64,000 bases of DNA from Nafulsella turpanensis ZLM-10 (GCF_000346615.1 NZ_ANNU01000023.1:62001-126000); one strand, 5' to 3'. Positions 34,937-44,673 are shown, numbered from the stretch's first letter. Numbers and translations: made by a program. The notes: generated by a model from the letters alone, not told the origin.

Positions 34937-37021
34937 ATGGCAGAAGAAACAAACAATACAGATAAAAAGCAGGAAAAAACCCGTAAAAAATCGACTACCA
35001 GTAAGGCAGCCGATAAAACAACGGTTAAAAGAGCAGCCACCAAAACAAAGGCGGAAAAACCTGCAGCTAAAACCACCGCACGTAAACCTACCGAAAAGGT
35101 GCAGAATAACGACAGCTGGAGTTTGCTGACGGATTTTGACATCCATTTATTTCGTGAAGGGCGTCATTTCAGCCTCTATAAGAAACTGGGCGCCCATGTG
35201 CGGGAATGGCAGGGCCAGAAAGGGGTGGTTTTTGCCGTTTGGGCACCCAATGCCCAAAATGTTTCTGTAATAGGCCACTTCAATGGTTGGGACCGGAACA
35301 GCCACCCAATGTATGCACGCCTGGATAGCTCCGGTATCTGGGAGCTGTTTATACCCGATTTAGGACCTGGCGAAGTATATAAATATTTCATTCGTTCCAA
35401 TAATGGATATGAGGTAGAAAAAGCGGACCCTTATGCTTATCGTACCGAGGTGCCGCCGCAAACAGCTTCTGTAGTTACCGACCTGGAATATAAGTGGTCA
35501 GATAAGCGCTACCTGAACAGCCGCGAAAAGAAAGCAGGTCAGTCTCAGCCCATGTCTGTTTATGAGGTGCACCTGGCTTCGTGGATGCGGGTGCCCGAGG
35601 AAGACAACCGCTCCCTGACGTATCGCGAAATGGCAGATAAGCTGGTAGGTTATGTAAAGGATATGGAATTTACCCATGTAGAATTCCTGCCGGTTATGGA
35701 GCATCCCTTTGGTGGCTCCTGGGGTTACCAGGTAACGGGGTATTTTGCCCCCACCAGTCGTTTTGGAACACCGCAGGATTTTATGTACCTCATTAATGAA
35801 TTTCATAAAGCGGGAATAGGAGTCATTCTTGATTATGTTCCTTCGCACTTTCCAAGCGATGAGCACGGCCTGGTATACTTCGATGGAACCCATTTATATG
35901 AGCATGCCGACCCGCGTAAAGGTTTTCACCCGGACTGGAATAGCTACATCTTTAACTATGGCCGAAATGAGGTAAAATCTTTCCTGATTAGTAGTGCCCT
36001 CTTCTGGCTCGATATGTACCACATCGATGGTTTAAGGGTAGATGCCGTGGCCTCTATGCTTTACCTCGACTACTCCAGGAAGCAAGGGGAGTGGATACCA
36101 AATGAACATGGTGGAAATGAAAATCTGGAAGCCATTCAGTTTATGAAGGAGTTTAATGAAGCGGTGTACCAGAAGTTTCCGGATGTGCAAACCATCGCCG
36201 AGGAATCTACCTCCTGGCCTATGGTATCGCGGCCTACTTATGCAGGCGGACTGGGCTTTGGGCAGAAATGGATGATGGGCTGGATGCACGATGCACTTAC
36301 CTATTTCCAGCGGGAACCTGTGTACCGTCAGCACCACCAGAATGATATTACCTTTAGCCTTTACTATGCCTTTTCCGAAAACTTTATGCTGCCGCTCTCT
36401 CACGATGAGGTAGTACATGGAAAAGGATCTCTTTTATCAAAAATGCCGGGCGATGACTGGCAGCGCTTTGCCAACCTCCGTACCTTATTCTCCTTCATGT
36501 ACACCCACCCGGGAACTAAGCTTATTTTTATGGGAGGTGAAATAGCACAGCCCCGGGAATGGAACCATGACAGCAGCCTTGACTGGCACCTGCTGGAATA
36601 CAACAATCATTTGGGAATGCGCCTGATGGTAAAACGGCTGAATGAAATCTACCGGAATTATTCACCTCTATACGATCAGCAGTTTGTACAGGAGGGCTTT
36701 GAATGGATCGATACCAATGACTCAGCTAATTCTGTCATCAGCTTTATCAGAAAAGATGCTAAGGGAGAGCACCTGGTGGTGGTGTGTAATTTTACCCCGG
36801 TAGTGCGTGAAAATTATTCTATTGGAGTGCCGGCTGCAGGTGTATACCAGGAGATATTTAATTCAGACGATACAGTTTGGGGAGGTAGCGGCGTGTTAAA
36901 CAGTGAGGCATTAGAGACCCAGGAAGTGCAAAACCATGGGAAGGATCAATCCATTTCCATGACGCTTCCACCACTGGCCGTCAGCATCCTTCAATTTTCA
37001 AAATCCCCAAAAAGGTTGTAA
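34937..37021 (+). CDS. glgB: 1,4-alpha-glucan branching enzyme GlgB with lysine/alanine-rich N-terminal tail
   Basis: A 694-residue protein. Residues about 9-55 form a tail very rich in Lys, Ala and Thr (17 Lys/Arg, with KxAxK-like spacing), unlike the usual branching-enzyme start. The rest is a complete GlgB: CBM48 with [20 protein letters not shown], the barrel with the nucleophile Asp369 in [12 protein letters not shown], the acid/base Glu422 in [10 protein letters not shown], and [12 protein letters not shown]. It adds alpha-1,6 branches to glucans made by GlgE. It starts 11 bases after treS-mak. The tail resembles histone H1-like proteins by composition; see the findings. Confidence 0.95.
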   Translation: MAEETNNTDKKQEKTRKKSTTSKAADKTTVKRAATKTKAEKPAAKTTARKPTEKVQNNDSWSLLTDFDIHLFREGRHFSLYKKLGAHVREWQGQKGVVFAVWAPNAQNVSVIGHFNGWDRNSHPMYARLDSSGIWELFIPDLGPGEVYKYFIRSNNGYEVEKADPYAYRTEVPPQTASVVTDLEYKWSDKRYLNSREKKAGQSQPMSVYEVHLASWMRVPEEDNRSLTYREMADKLVGYVKDMEFTHVEFLPVMEHPFGGSWGYQVTGYFAPTSRFGTPQDFMYLINEFHKAGIGVILDYVPSHFPSDEHGLVYFDGTHLYEHADPRKGFHPDWNSYIFNYGRNEVKSFLISSALFWLDMYHIDGLRVDAVASMLYLDYSRKQGEWIPNEHGGNENLEAIQFMKEFNEAVYQKFPDVQTIAEESTSWPMVSRPTYAGGLGFGQKWMMGWMHDALTYFQREPVYRQHHQNDITFSLYYAFSENFMLPLSHDEVVHGKGSLLSKMPGDDWQRFANLRTLFSFMYTHPGTKLIFMGGEIAQPREWNHDSSLDWHLLEYNNHLGMRLMVKRLNEIYRNYSPLYDQQFVQEGFEWIDTNDSANSVISFIRKDAKGEHLVVVCNFTPVVRENYSIGVPAAGVYQEIFNSDDTVWGGSGVLNSEALETQEVQNHGKDQSISMTLPPLAVSILQFSKSPKRL

Positions 37022-37049
37022 CTTCCCGTTCAGCCATTTTTGAAATACC

Positions 37050-37081
37050 CCCTCTTGCTGTTCAGGAGAGCAGCAAGAGGG
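37050..37081 (+). terminator. Intercistronic hairpin between glgB and sterol-desaturase gene
   Basis: CCCTCTTGCTG (37050-37060) pairs perfectly with CAGCAAGAGGG (37071-37081), an 11-bp stem with a 10-base loop. The T-run is about 17 bases further on, so it may act as a weak terminator or mRNA-stabilising element rather than a full stop. Confidence 0.5.
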
Positions 37082-37105
37082 AATATAATACCATTAATCT
37101 TTTTT

Positions 37106-38068
37106 ATGAAAGACAATCCCCTTACCCTGGAAGAGGTCATGCAGATGGACCTGCCTCCAATCATTTTATATTGCGCTCCTTTCTTTTTTATTTTTGTTGC
37201 CCTTGAGTGGTATATTGGTATCCGTAAACAGCAGAAGCTTTATGACCCAAAAGATTTTGCTGCCGCCACCACCATTGGTCTTGTAAATGTTTTCTTTAAT
37301 GCACTAACAAAGGCTGCTACTTTTGCTGTAGTATTGTTCGTGTACAACATGGTGCCCTGGAGTATTCCACCCACCTGGTGGTCGTTTATTGCCTGTTTTT
37401 TTGTGCTGGATTTATGCCGGTACTGGGCGCATAAAGTAGGACATGAGCATCGGTTCTGGTGGGCGACCCATGTTACACACCACAGCTCCAAACAGTATAA
37501 CTTTTCCGTAGGCTTTCGCTTATCCTGGATACAGCAGATTAAAATCATTTTCTTTTTACCGGTGGTTTTAATGGGCTTTCACCCCTTGGTTTTCTTTATC
37601 TGCCACCAGGTTGCAGTGGTATACCAGTTCTGGATTCATACTGAGCTTATCCGTAAAATGCCGGCCTGGTTTGAGTTTTTCTTTGTTACGCCTTCGCACC
37701 ACAGGGTCCACCACGCTACCAATCCCCAGTATATTGATAAGAACTACGGATCCACTTTTATCATCTGGGACAGGATATTCGGTACGTTCGAGCCTGAGGT
37801 AGAGAAACCAAATTACGGCATTACCAAACCTGTAAACTCCTATAACCCTATTTACCTGGTGTTTCACGAAGTAATAGATATTTGCCGGGATTTACGTTAT
37901 GCAAAATCACCTAAGCAGTTCTTCCAGGTATTATCCAAAGGTCCTGGTGTAGAGGTGGTAACACCTCCTGCAGCAAAAGAAATAAAGCTTCCTGTAGAAA
38001 ATGCAGATGGGGTAAAAGAGAAAGAGATTACTGCGGAGGCACAGCCCGTTAAGAAGGTGAGTGTTTAG
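37106..38068 (+). CDS. Fatty-acid hydroxylase / sterol desaturase-family membrane protein
   Basis: A 320-residue membrane protein with the tri-histidine di-iron pattern: HKVGHEHRFWWATHVTHHSS, then HRVHHATNPQYIDKN. Several membrane helices precede the boxes. Members hydroxylate or desaturate lipids, carotenoids or hopanoids; the substrate here is unknown. The ATG at 37106 is chosen; an in-frame TTG at 37040 would add 22 residues reaching into the hairpin region. It lies downstream of glgB and may share its transcript. A longer paralogue is at 60959-62236. The C-terminus is a charged Lys/Glu/Val tail. Confidence 0.9.
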   Translation: MKDNPLTLEEVMQMDLPPIILYCAPFFFIFVALEWYIGIRKQQKLYDPKDFAAATTIGLVNVFFNALTKAATFAVVLFVYNMVPWSIPPTWWSFIACFFVLDLCRYWAHKVGHEHRFWWATHVTHHSSKQYNFSVGFRLSWIQQIKIIFFLPVVLMGFHPLVFFICHQVAVVYQFWIHTELIRKMPAWFEFFFVTPSHHRVHHATNPQYIDKNYGSTFIIWDRIFGTFEPEVEKPNYGITKPVNSYNPIYLVFHEVIDICRDLRYAKSPKQFFQVLSKGPGVEVVTPPAAKEIKLPVENADGVKEKEITAEAQPVKKVSV

Positions 38069-38087
38069 GCCCGTAGTAGCAAAATGT

Positions 38088-38119
38088 AAAACGCTCCTCA
38101 AATGAGGAGCGTTTTTTTT
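38088..38119. terminator. Bidirectional terminator between GlgE operon and treZ-treY-malQ operon
   Basis: AAAACGCTCCTC and GAGGAGCGTTTT form a perfect 12-bp stem with a 4-base loop. The plus side runs into eight T's, and the minus side has GTTTTACATTTT. It serves the two converging operons. Confidence 0.9.
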
Positions 38120-38123
38120 ATTC

Positions 38124-39650
38124 TTACTTTTTCGATTTTTCTTCTTTTCTCTCCCGGCCATAAAGCCTGCATAAACGGGCAATATTTTTGGCCAGAAGAG
38201 GATTAGCTTCTCCTTTTTGCATTCGCCATTTCCAGTTGCCGGTTGCAGTAGAAGGCCGGTTCATAATGCCTTCTTCTCCAAGGCCGAGGAAGTCCTGCAT
38301 GGGAACTACCGCAATATAAGCGACCGAACTCATGGCCATTTGTATCATTACTTCCTGTACCTTTTGCGGCTGAATCCTTCGACCGCTATACTTCGCCAGT
38401 TGCTGCTTTTCTTTAGCAGACGCTTTATCATACCAACCTCGCACAGTATTGTTGTCGTGCGTGCCGGTATAAACCAGGCAATGGGGAATATGATTATGTG
38501 GGGCATAGGGGTTATGCCCCGGCTCGTCCCCGAAAGCAAACTGAAGAACGCGCATACCAGGTAATTTAAACTGCTCCATCAGGTCCCTTACCGGCTGGTC
38601 AATTTCTCCAAGGTCTTCGGCAATCAGGGGGAGGTCAGGAATTTCTTTTTCGAGCTTCCGGAAAAGGTCCTCGCCGGGTCCTTCTACCCAGTAGCCGTTA
38701 ATGGCTGTTTCTTCTGTTGCCGGTACCTCCCAAAAAGCCGAGAAAGCCCTGAAATGATCGAGCCTGAGCAGGTCGTAAATATAAAGAGAATGCTTAATCC
38801 TCCGGACCCACCAGTGATGTACTTCTTTTTTTCGCTCCCTCCATTTAAAAACTGGTGTTCTCCATAGCTGACCAGTTTCGCTGAAGTAATCTGGCGGTAC
38901 TCCGGAAACAACTTCCATTTCCAGTTGGTCGTCCAGCTTAAACAGGTCGGGGTGAGACCAAACATCGGAACTGTCGTAACCAACGTAAAAAGGTATATCG
39001 CCAAAAATTTTAATGCCTCTTTCGTTGCAGTAATTCTTTAGCCTGAACCATTGTTTGTAGAACAGGAACTGGAAATATTTCTCCTGCTCGGTTTCTCCTT
39101 CCAGTTGTTGCTGTAACTGCTGGAGGGCTTCTTTTTTTCTGAGCCTTACCTCTTCGGGCCAGTCAGTCCAGCTTTTTATGCCGAAGTGCTTTTTTAGCGC
39201 TGCGTAGAGGCTGTAATCTTGCAGCCATTCATTTTCTTTTTTACAGAAGGTTTTGAACTCATTCTGAAGATCAGGTGAAGCTCCTTCCTTGAAATATTGC
39301 CAGCTACGCTGCAGCAGGTCCGTTTTAATGGCAGTCGCACGTGAAAAATCAACCTGATCCGAAGCTTTCTCCTCTTCAGGTAAATCAGTGGTCTGTAGCA
39401 GGCCCTCTTCAACCAAATGCTCCGGACTAATGAGCAGGATATTTCCGGCAAAAGCAGAAAGCCCGCTATAGGGGGAGTGGCCGCTGCTTTCTTCTGTAGG
39501 ACTCAGTGGGAGAATTTGCCAGTATGTTAAGCCTGACTTTTGCAGGAAGTCCGCAAAAGCATAACTTTCCGGTCCTAAATCGCCTATACCAAAAGGAGAG
39601 GGAAGGGAACTTATGTGCAGTAATATTCCTGCGCTTCTGTTGTGGTTCAT
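38124..39650 (-). CDS. malQ: 4-alpha-glucanotransferase MalQ (GH77)
   Basis: A 508-residue amylomaltase: RSAGILLHISSLPSPFGIGDLG at the N-terminus is reduced here to its typical core, then WQILPLSPT, the nucleophile Asp in LLRLDHFRAF, the acid/base Glu in IAEDLGEI, and GTHDNNTVRGW. It disproportionates maltodextrins. It is the last gene of treZ-treY-malQ; its start overlaps the treY stop by four bases (coupled translation). By remodelling chain length it can feed TreY with chains long enough to be converted. Confidence 0.95.
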   Translation of the reverse strand: MNHNRSAGILLHISSLPSPFGIGDLGPESYAFADFLQKSGLTYWQILPLSPTEESSGHSPYSGLSAFAGNILLISPEHLVEEGLLQTTDLPEEEKASDQVDFSRATAIKTDLLQRSWQYFKEGASPDLQNEFKTFCKKENEWLQDYSLYAALKKHFGIKSWTDWPEEVRLRKKEALQQLQQQLEGETEQEKYFQFLFYKQWFRLKNYCNERGIKIFGDIPFYVGYDSSDVWSHPDLFKLDDQLEMEVVSGVPPDYFSETGQLWRTPVFKWRERKKEVHHWWVRRIKHSLYIYDLLRLDHFRAFSAFWEVPATEETAINGYWVEGPGEDLFRKLEKEIPDLPLIAEDLGEIDQPVRDLMEQFKLPGMRVLQFAFGDEPGHNPYAPHNHIPHCLVYTGTHDNNTVRGWYDKASAKEKQQLAKYSGRRIQPQKVQEVMIQMAMSSVAYIAVVPMQDFLGLGEEGIMNRPSTATGNWKWRMQKGEANPLLAKNIARLCRLYGRERKEEKSKK

Positions 39651-42328
39651 TTTGCACCTCCTTTAAGAAAGGCCACAGGAAAATCGCTCAGGAGTTCTCC
39701 TATCGTAAGGTATTCATCATTTAGCTGGTGAGTTTTGCCACTTATTGAATTTTTCCATTGTTTTGGCAGCTCAGCTGGGTTCAGCAAAAGCCTTGTATCC
39801 TCCCAATCATTCCGGGTGGGAAAATAAGTCATACCACCGGCCACCAAGGACGGGTAAAGCGGTGCAAGAACGAGACAATACTGCTCTTCAAAAGTCCGGG
39901 TAAAGGCCAGGACTTTATCTTTATGTTTCCCTTCTACCTGAACCGGATGGTAAGTTCCCTTTGCAAAAAGGTCGGGGTGTTGTTGCCGGAACTGAAGACA
40001 TTTATGGGTGAGGTAAAGCTTTATTTTGCCGTCTGTCAGTTCTTTTAGCTTTGCGGTTCGCAGCTCCTTTTCTTCCTGTTCTCCGGCCTCTAATATCTGC
40101 TGGAGAAACTGATCGCGGACCGTATAATTCACTGCTCTGCGATTGTCAGGGTCTACCATGCTCAGGTCGGGCAGTTCTGTACCCTGGTATACATCGGGTA
40201 TGCCGGGAGCGAACATTTTTATCAGTACCTGGCTCAGGCTTTTATACAGTCCGGTGCGGGCAAGAATTCCTGAAAGGGGTAAAAAGCTGTTCATGAAGGT
40301 TGTATCGCCAAGCAGGGCCCTTATAAAATTCCGGCATGCTTCTTCATAAGCCGTGTTTGGACTGGACCAGTTACTATTTCGCTTTCCCTCCCGGAGTGCT
40401 TTCTCCAGGTATTGGTCCATTCTGTCCAGGAAGCGCTGGTCGTGCTCTCCTTCGGCAGGATAAAAGGCCAGGAGACTCTGGTAAATGAAATATTCATCGT
40501 TTGGCTCCGGTGCTGCCTTTCCGTCGATATTACGCTTTTTCTGCTGGTTTTGCTGGTGCCATTCCAGGGCAGTTTTTTGCCAGTATTCCGCTATTTCGGT
40601 GAGGGCATTGAGTCGCTGGCGGGCATCTTCGCCTCTTTTAGTATCGTGGGTGGCGGTGCTGTTAAGGGTAAGCGGGAGATTTTCCTGTCGCTCTTTCATC
40701 TTCTGGTGAAAGAGGGAAAGTTCCAGGCCAAAGTGTTGTGGCTGACCCCCGACCTCATTTAGGGAGGCAAGGCGATTGTAAATGTAAAAGGTGGTATCCT
40801 CCAGTCCTTTGGCTTCCAGCGGACCGCTAATTTGTTGGACTCTTCTGATAAACCGGAGACGTTCTTCATCCTTATTTCCTGTTGCTTCCGGCGAGAAAAT
40901 CTCTTTTAAATGGCGGAGCGCTGGTTTTGCTGCTTCGCTTACCTTCTTTTCTGCTTTGGCAAAAGTTCTTTCCAGTACTTTCTTATCTGTTTCAGTAACA
41001 GGAAAATTACTGAAATAAGTACGGTAAACAGGGAAGGAGAGGAGCAGGCAGGAAAGCGCTTCTTCTGCCTCTTCTTTGCTTATTTTAATAGTGTGCAGGC
41101 CTAACTGGTGATACAGGCTTAGCAGGTTATGAAGTTCGCCCTTCATCCGGTGCTGTAGAATTAGTTTTTTATTATTCCATACCAGCTCTTCCCATTCTTG
41201 TTCGGTACTAAAGCTTTTGTACAATTGGGTAAAGGTTGGTTCTGCGGCAGGATAAACGAAAAGGGCATTAAGCTGCGAGAGAAAATCGTAACCAGTGGTG
41301 CCCTCAATTGGCCAGTCTGCGTCGATGGTTTCCTCCTGTTCAAGAATTTTTTCAATCAGCAGGTATACATCCGGACCGGCTAGCTTTCGAAGATCCTCCA
41401 GGTATTTTGCCGGATTGTACAGTCCGTCGATATGGTCTACCCTGAGTCCCTGGATATAGCCTTTTTCAATCAGCTCTTTTATATGCCGGTGGTAATCATT
41501 AAAAACCTCCGGTAGTTGTATGTTCAGGCAGATAAGATCATTTACGGTAAAGAATCTCCGGTAATTGATCTTCTTTTCAGTTTCCTTCCACCAGCAGAGC
41601 CTGTAGTATTGTGCATCCAGTATTTTTTTCAGTGCAGCAGGGTCATTATTTACTTTCTCCAGCAAATTTTGCACGGTAGCTGCCGATTTTTCCAGCGATG
41701 CTATAAAGTCCTGCACCTTGGCAGGGGCACCATTCTTTTGCAGGTCTTTTGCTAATAACTGTAACTGCTCCGCCTCATGCCATTCTGCATTTTCCAGCAG
41801 TAAGGAATAGGCGGGAAGGCTAAGAGGGTAGAGGTTGTCGTAATATGAAACATAACAGCGGGTTCCCTGAAAAAGGATTTTGATTTCTTTATTTTTCAGG
41901 CAGTTTTCCAGGGTATCTCCCAGGAAGGGGGTCATAAACGGTTCTTCACCTCTTATATCGTTCCAAAGGTCGAAATGGTTGAAGTAGGGAGAGTTCGGCC
42001 CTTTTTCCAGTACATCCATCAGCCATCGGTTGCGGCTATCGTAAGCCATATGATTAGGAACGATATCCTGCAGGCAACCCATTCCTTTTTCCTGCAGCAG
42101 CTGGTGGATTCTTTTCCATTGCTCCGTATCGCCTATAGCGGGATTTAACTGATGCGGATCGGTTACATCATAGCCATGGGTACTCCCTTCTCTGGCCGTA
42201 AAAACCGGGGCAAAGTATAGGGTGGAAATTCCTAACCTTCCAAGATAGGGTATAATTTTTTCCAGCTGACTGAAATTAAATTCATGCGAGAGCTGGAGCC
42301 GGTAAGTGGCAGTAGGGGTATATACCAT
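39647..42328 (-). CDS. treY: Malto-oligosyltrehalose synthase TreY (GH13_26)
   Basis: An 893-residue enzyme. The N-terminus VYTPTATYRLQLSHEF is the standard TreY start. Catalytic parts are GLRVDHIDGLYNP (nucleophile Asp) and LIEKILEQEETI (acid/base Glu), with the long helical insertions of the family in the middle and the KLTDGKIKLYLT-type C-terminal region. It converts the reducing-end maltose unit of a glucan to a trehalose unit, for release by TreZ. The ATG at 42328 fits the family start; an ATG at 42388 or a GTG at 42415 are alternatives. It overlaps malQ by four bases. Confidence 0.95.
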   Translation of the reverse strand: MVYTPTATYRLQLSHEFNFSQLEKIIPYLGRLGISTLYFAPVFTAREGSTHGYDVTDPHQLNPAIGDTEQWKRIHQLLQEKGMGCLQDIVPNHMAYDSRNRWLMDVLEKGPNSPYFNHFDLWNDIRGEEPFMTPFLGDTLENCLKNKEIKILFQGTRCYVSYYDNLYPLSLPAYSLLLENAEWHEAEQLQLLAKDLQKNGAPAKVQDFIASLEKSAATVQNLLEKVNNDPAALKKILDAQYYRLCWWKETEKKINYRRFFTVNDLICLNIQLPEVFNDYHRHIKELIEKGYIQGLRVDHIDGLYNPAKYLEDLRKLAGPDVYLLIEKILEQEETIDADWPIEGTTGYDFLSQLNALFVYPAAEPTFTQLYKSFSTEQEWEELVWNNKKLILQHRMKGELHNLLSLYHQLGLHTIKISKEEAEEALSCLLLSFPVYRTYFSNFPVTETDKKVLERTFAKAEKKVSEAAKPALRHLKEIFSPEATGNKDEERLRFIRRVQQISGPLEAKGLEDTTFYIYNRLASLNEVGGQPQHFGLELSLFHQKMKERQENLPLTLNSTATHDTKRGEDARQRLNALTEIAEYWQKTALEWHQQNQQKKRNIDGKAAPEPNDEYFIYQSLLAFYPAEGEHDQRFLDRMDQYLEKALREGKRNSNWSSPNTAYEEACRNFIRALLGDTTFMNSFLPLSGILARTGLYKSLSQVLIKMFAPGIPDVYQGTELPDLSMVDPDNRRAVNYTVRDQFLQQILEAGEQEEKELRTAKLKELTDGKIKLYLTHKCLQFRQQHPDLFAKGTYHPVQVEGKHKDKVLAFTRTFEEQYCLVLAPLYPSLVAGGMTYFPTRNDWEDTRLLLNPAELPKQWKNSISGKTHQLNDEYLTIGELLSDFPVAFLKGGAK

Positions 42329-42439
42329 CTGCTTTTGCTGTTTTAAATCTTTAAAAAATGGCCTTGAAATGAAGTCTTTCACCACCATGTTTGGCTTAAG
42401 GAAAAAGTGGCGCACACGGGAAGCCTGTAAAAAGGAAAA

Positions 42440-44281
42440 TTATTTGTAGTTACTCGCTTCTTCATACACCACAGCCGAAAGTGGCGGGAGTGTCACCTCC
42501 TGTTCTTCCAGGAGCTCTCCGGGAACTTGCCGGCCCTGGCCTTCCCAGGTTAAATCATCTGTGTTAAGCAGCAGACTAAAGCGTCCTTTTAAGCCGAGGA
42601 GAGGAATGGTAATGGGCAGTGAAGAAAAGTTCAGCAGGCTTAAAATAGCATGCCCTCCTCCGGTTTTTAACAATCCGAGACAGTGCTTGTCCGTTGCGGT
42701 TAATACCTGCATTGAATCGCGGCTACTACTCTGGTAAGCCCTGTTATTTTTGCGGATGTTAATTAGCGCCCTGTACAGCTCCCATAATGCAAGTTGGGAA
42801 GGGTTTTGCCGAAAACCCCAGTTAAGCTTTGATGCCTGAAAAGTGTCTTCACTTTGAGGGTCGGCAGGTTCTCCTTTGCCATGAAAGTCGGCAAACTCTT
42901 TCTTTCTGCCTTTCCTTACCGCTTTCACCAGGTCTTTATCCGTATGGCTTACGAAATAATTAAAAGGCGCTGTTTCTCCCCATTCTTCGCCCATAAAGAG
43001 CATAGGAATGTAAGGAGATAGCAGGTAAGAGGCGGCTGCCAGTTTCAGCGCATCATAGTTAACGAGCTGGCTTAGGCGTTCGCCCAGCATCCGGTTTCCT
43101 GTCTGGTCATGATTTTGGGCGAAGACCACAAACTGATGGAAAGGGTGATTATCGGCTCTGGTGCCAAAAACCTTTTTGCGGTGAGGCGAATATATGCCAT
43201 TGTACACATAGGTGTTTTTGTAGGCGTTTACCAAATGTTCGAAACGACCAAAATCTGAATAATAGCCATTGGTTTCGCCGGTAAGCCAGCTATGCAGCGC
43301 ATGATGGAATTCATCGACCCACTGGGCATCCATGGCAAAGCCACCTCTTTCTCTGGGGGAAATAAAGCGGGTATCATTAAGGTCGACCTCGGCAATCAGG
43401 AAATGTTCGCGGCCACTTTCCTCTTTTAGCTGGTCAACAGCCTCACTGAGCTCCTGCAAAAAGTGCTTTGGACTAAAATCTTTAATGGCATGGACGGCAT
43501 CAAGGCGAAGACCATCTACCCTGTAGTCACGCAGCCACATCAGGGCGTTTTGCAAAAAGTAATTTCGTACACCATCCGACCAGGCATCGTCGAAATTTAT
43601 AGCCTGTCCCCATGGGGTATTATATTTATCAGTAAAATAGGGGCCGTATTGAGAAAGGTAATTACCTTCAGGACCGATATGGTTATACACCACATCCAGG
43701 ATAACAGCAATACCTCGCTGATGGCAGGCATCGACCATGCTACGGAAGGCAAGGGGCCCACCATATGAATTTTGTACGGCATATAAATCTACTCCGTCGT
43801 ACCCCCAGTTCCGGCTACCAGGAAACTGGGCAATGGGCATAATCTCAATGGCATTAATGCCTAAATCGACCAGATAATCGAGCTTGTCAATCACTCCTTC
43901 GAAGGTGCCGGCAGGACTGAAAGTGCCGACATGGAGTTCATATATTATCAGCTTTTCTTTCGGAATTCCTGCCCAGTCGGCAGTTGCCCAGGCATGATCC
44001 GATGCCACTACCGCAGAGGGGCCATGAGGGCCCTCCGGCTGAAAGCGGGAAGCAGGATCGGGTAGGGGATCCTTGTCATTTACTTTGTACTTATACAAGG
44101 TTCCTACCGGTAAATCTCTCACTTCTGCCTTCCAGTATCCCCAGTCATCCGGTTCAAGCGGAATGGAAAGCTGGACAGGGTCGAATACTTCTACGGTAAC
44201 TCTTTCAGCCTCCGGGGCCCAGACACTGAACAGACATGTTTTAGTTTCTTTTTGATATTTTGCTCCTACAAATCGTGTCAT
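42440..44281 (-). CDS. treZ: Malto-oligosyltrehalose trehalohydrolase TreZ (GH13_10)
   Basis: A 613-residue enzyme with an N-terminal CBM48-like domain (LFSVWAPEAERVTVEVF) and a barrel with RNWGYDGVDLYA, the nucleophile Asp in GLRLDAVHAIKD, the acid/base Glu in LIAEVDLNDTRF, and FAQNHDQTGNR. It cleaves trehalose from malto-oligosyl-trehalose made by TreY. The ATG at 44281 starts just before the conserved FVGAKY; a TTG nine codons upstream is less likely. It heads the treZ-treY-malQ operon. A small-RNA candidate lies in the 392-base gap upstream. Confidence 0.95.
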   Translation of the reverse strand: MTRFVGAKYQKETKTCLFSVWAPEAERVTVEVFDPVQLSIPLEPDDWGYWKAEVRDLPVGTLYKYKVNDKDPLPDPASRFQPEGPHGPSAVVASDHAWATADWAGIPKEKLIIYELHVGTFSPAGTFEGVIDKLDYLVDLGINAIEIMPIAQFPGSRNWGYDGVDLYAVQNSYGGPLAFRSMVDACHQRGIAVILDVVYNHIGPEGNYLSQYGPYFTDKYNTPWGQAINFDDAWSDGVRNYFLQNALMWLRDYRVDGLRLDAVHAIKDFSPKHFLQELSEAVDQLKEESGREHFLIAEVDLNDTRFISPRERGGFAMDAQWVDEFHHALHSWLTGETNGYYSDFGRFEHLVNAYKNTYVYNGIYSPHRKKVFGTRADNHPFHQFVVFAQNHDQTGNRMLGERLSQLVNYDALKLAAASYLLSPYIPMLFMGEEWGETAPFNYFVSHTDKDLVKAVRKGRKKEFADFHGKGEPADPQSEDTFQASKLNWGFRQNPSQLALWELYRALINIRKNNRAYQSSSRDSMQVLTATDKHCLGLLKTGGGHAILSLLNFSSLPITIPLLGLKGRFSLLLNTDDLTWEGQGRQVPGELLEEQEVTLPPLSAVVYEEASNYK

Positions 44282-44404
44282 ACAGTTGTTTTTGCTAATT
44301 GGCTGCAAATGAGTCGGCTGCGGCTCTGTTTTTTAACTGTGTGGCAAGCCTAAAAGTTACGTTTTTTACTGAATGGATTGCTTGTTTAATTAAAGTTTAA
44401 ACAC

Positions 44405-44412
44405 TAAATTTG
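44405..44412 (+). promoter_or_regulatory. Bacteroidota -7 element (TAAATTTG) with -33 TTG
   Basis: TAAATTTG fully matches TAnnTTTG. A CTTG at 44381-44384 lies 20 bases upstream, within the accepted -33/-7 spacing. No coding region follows on the plus strand, but a strong terminator does at 44484-44510. Confidence 0.5.
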
Positions 44413-44418
44413 CAAAGA

Positions 44419-44510
44419 TGATTAGTTGAGGTTTAGCTTAAGAGAATTTCTCATGAAAGGGCTATTCTTTTAGGGTTTAGTTGAAAAAGGGCTGCTACAG
44501 CCCTTTTTTT
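44419..44510 (+). ncRNA. Candidate small RNA (about 90 nt) upstream of treZ
   Basis: A promoter (TAAATTTG, 44405-44412) is followed 92 bases later by a strong terminator. Between them there is no ORF of interest but a small GAGAATTTCTC hairpin (44441-44451). The unit lies on the plus strand, divergent from treZ and convergent with the DUF1028 gene. The promoter-hairpin-terminator layout is what a trans-acting sRNA gene looks like; no known family is recognised and expression is not shown. Confidence 0.35.
44484..44510. terminator. Strong terminator in treZ/DUF1028 gap
   Basis: AAAAGGGCTG and CAGCCCTTTT form a perfect 10-bp stem with a CTA loop, followed by a run of seven T's on the plus strand and CCCTTTTTC on the minus strand. 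It is not needed by any plus-strand coding gene, which is why a small RNA is suspected. Confidence 0.85.
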
Positions 44511-44615
44511 GTGGAGAACAGGAAGTAGGGGAGCTTAAAAGCTTTTTGCCTGGAGAGGTTTTTCTTTCATTGATGATGTTATTCCTTTTTATACAGGCAG
44601 AGCCGGTATAAGAAT

Positions 44616-44652
44616 AAAAAAGGCGCTGAAGTTTAACCTCAACGCCCTTTGT
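44616..44652 (-). terminator. Terminator after DUF1028 gene
   Basis: On the minus strand AAGGGCGTTGAGG pairs imperfectly with TTCAGCGCCTTTTTT. It lies 22 bases past the DUF1028 stop and ends in a T-run. Confidence 0.65.
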
Positions 44653-44673
44653 ATTTCATGCTTTTTTTATCTG

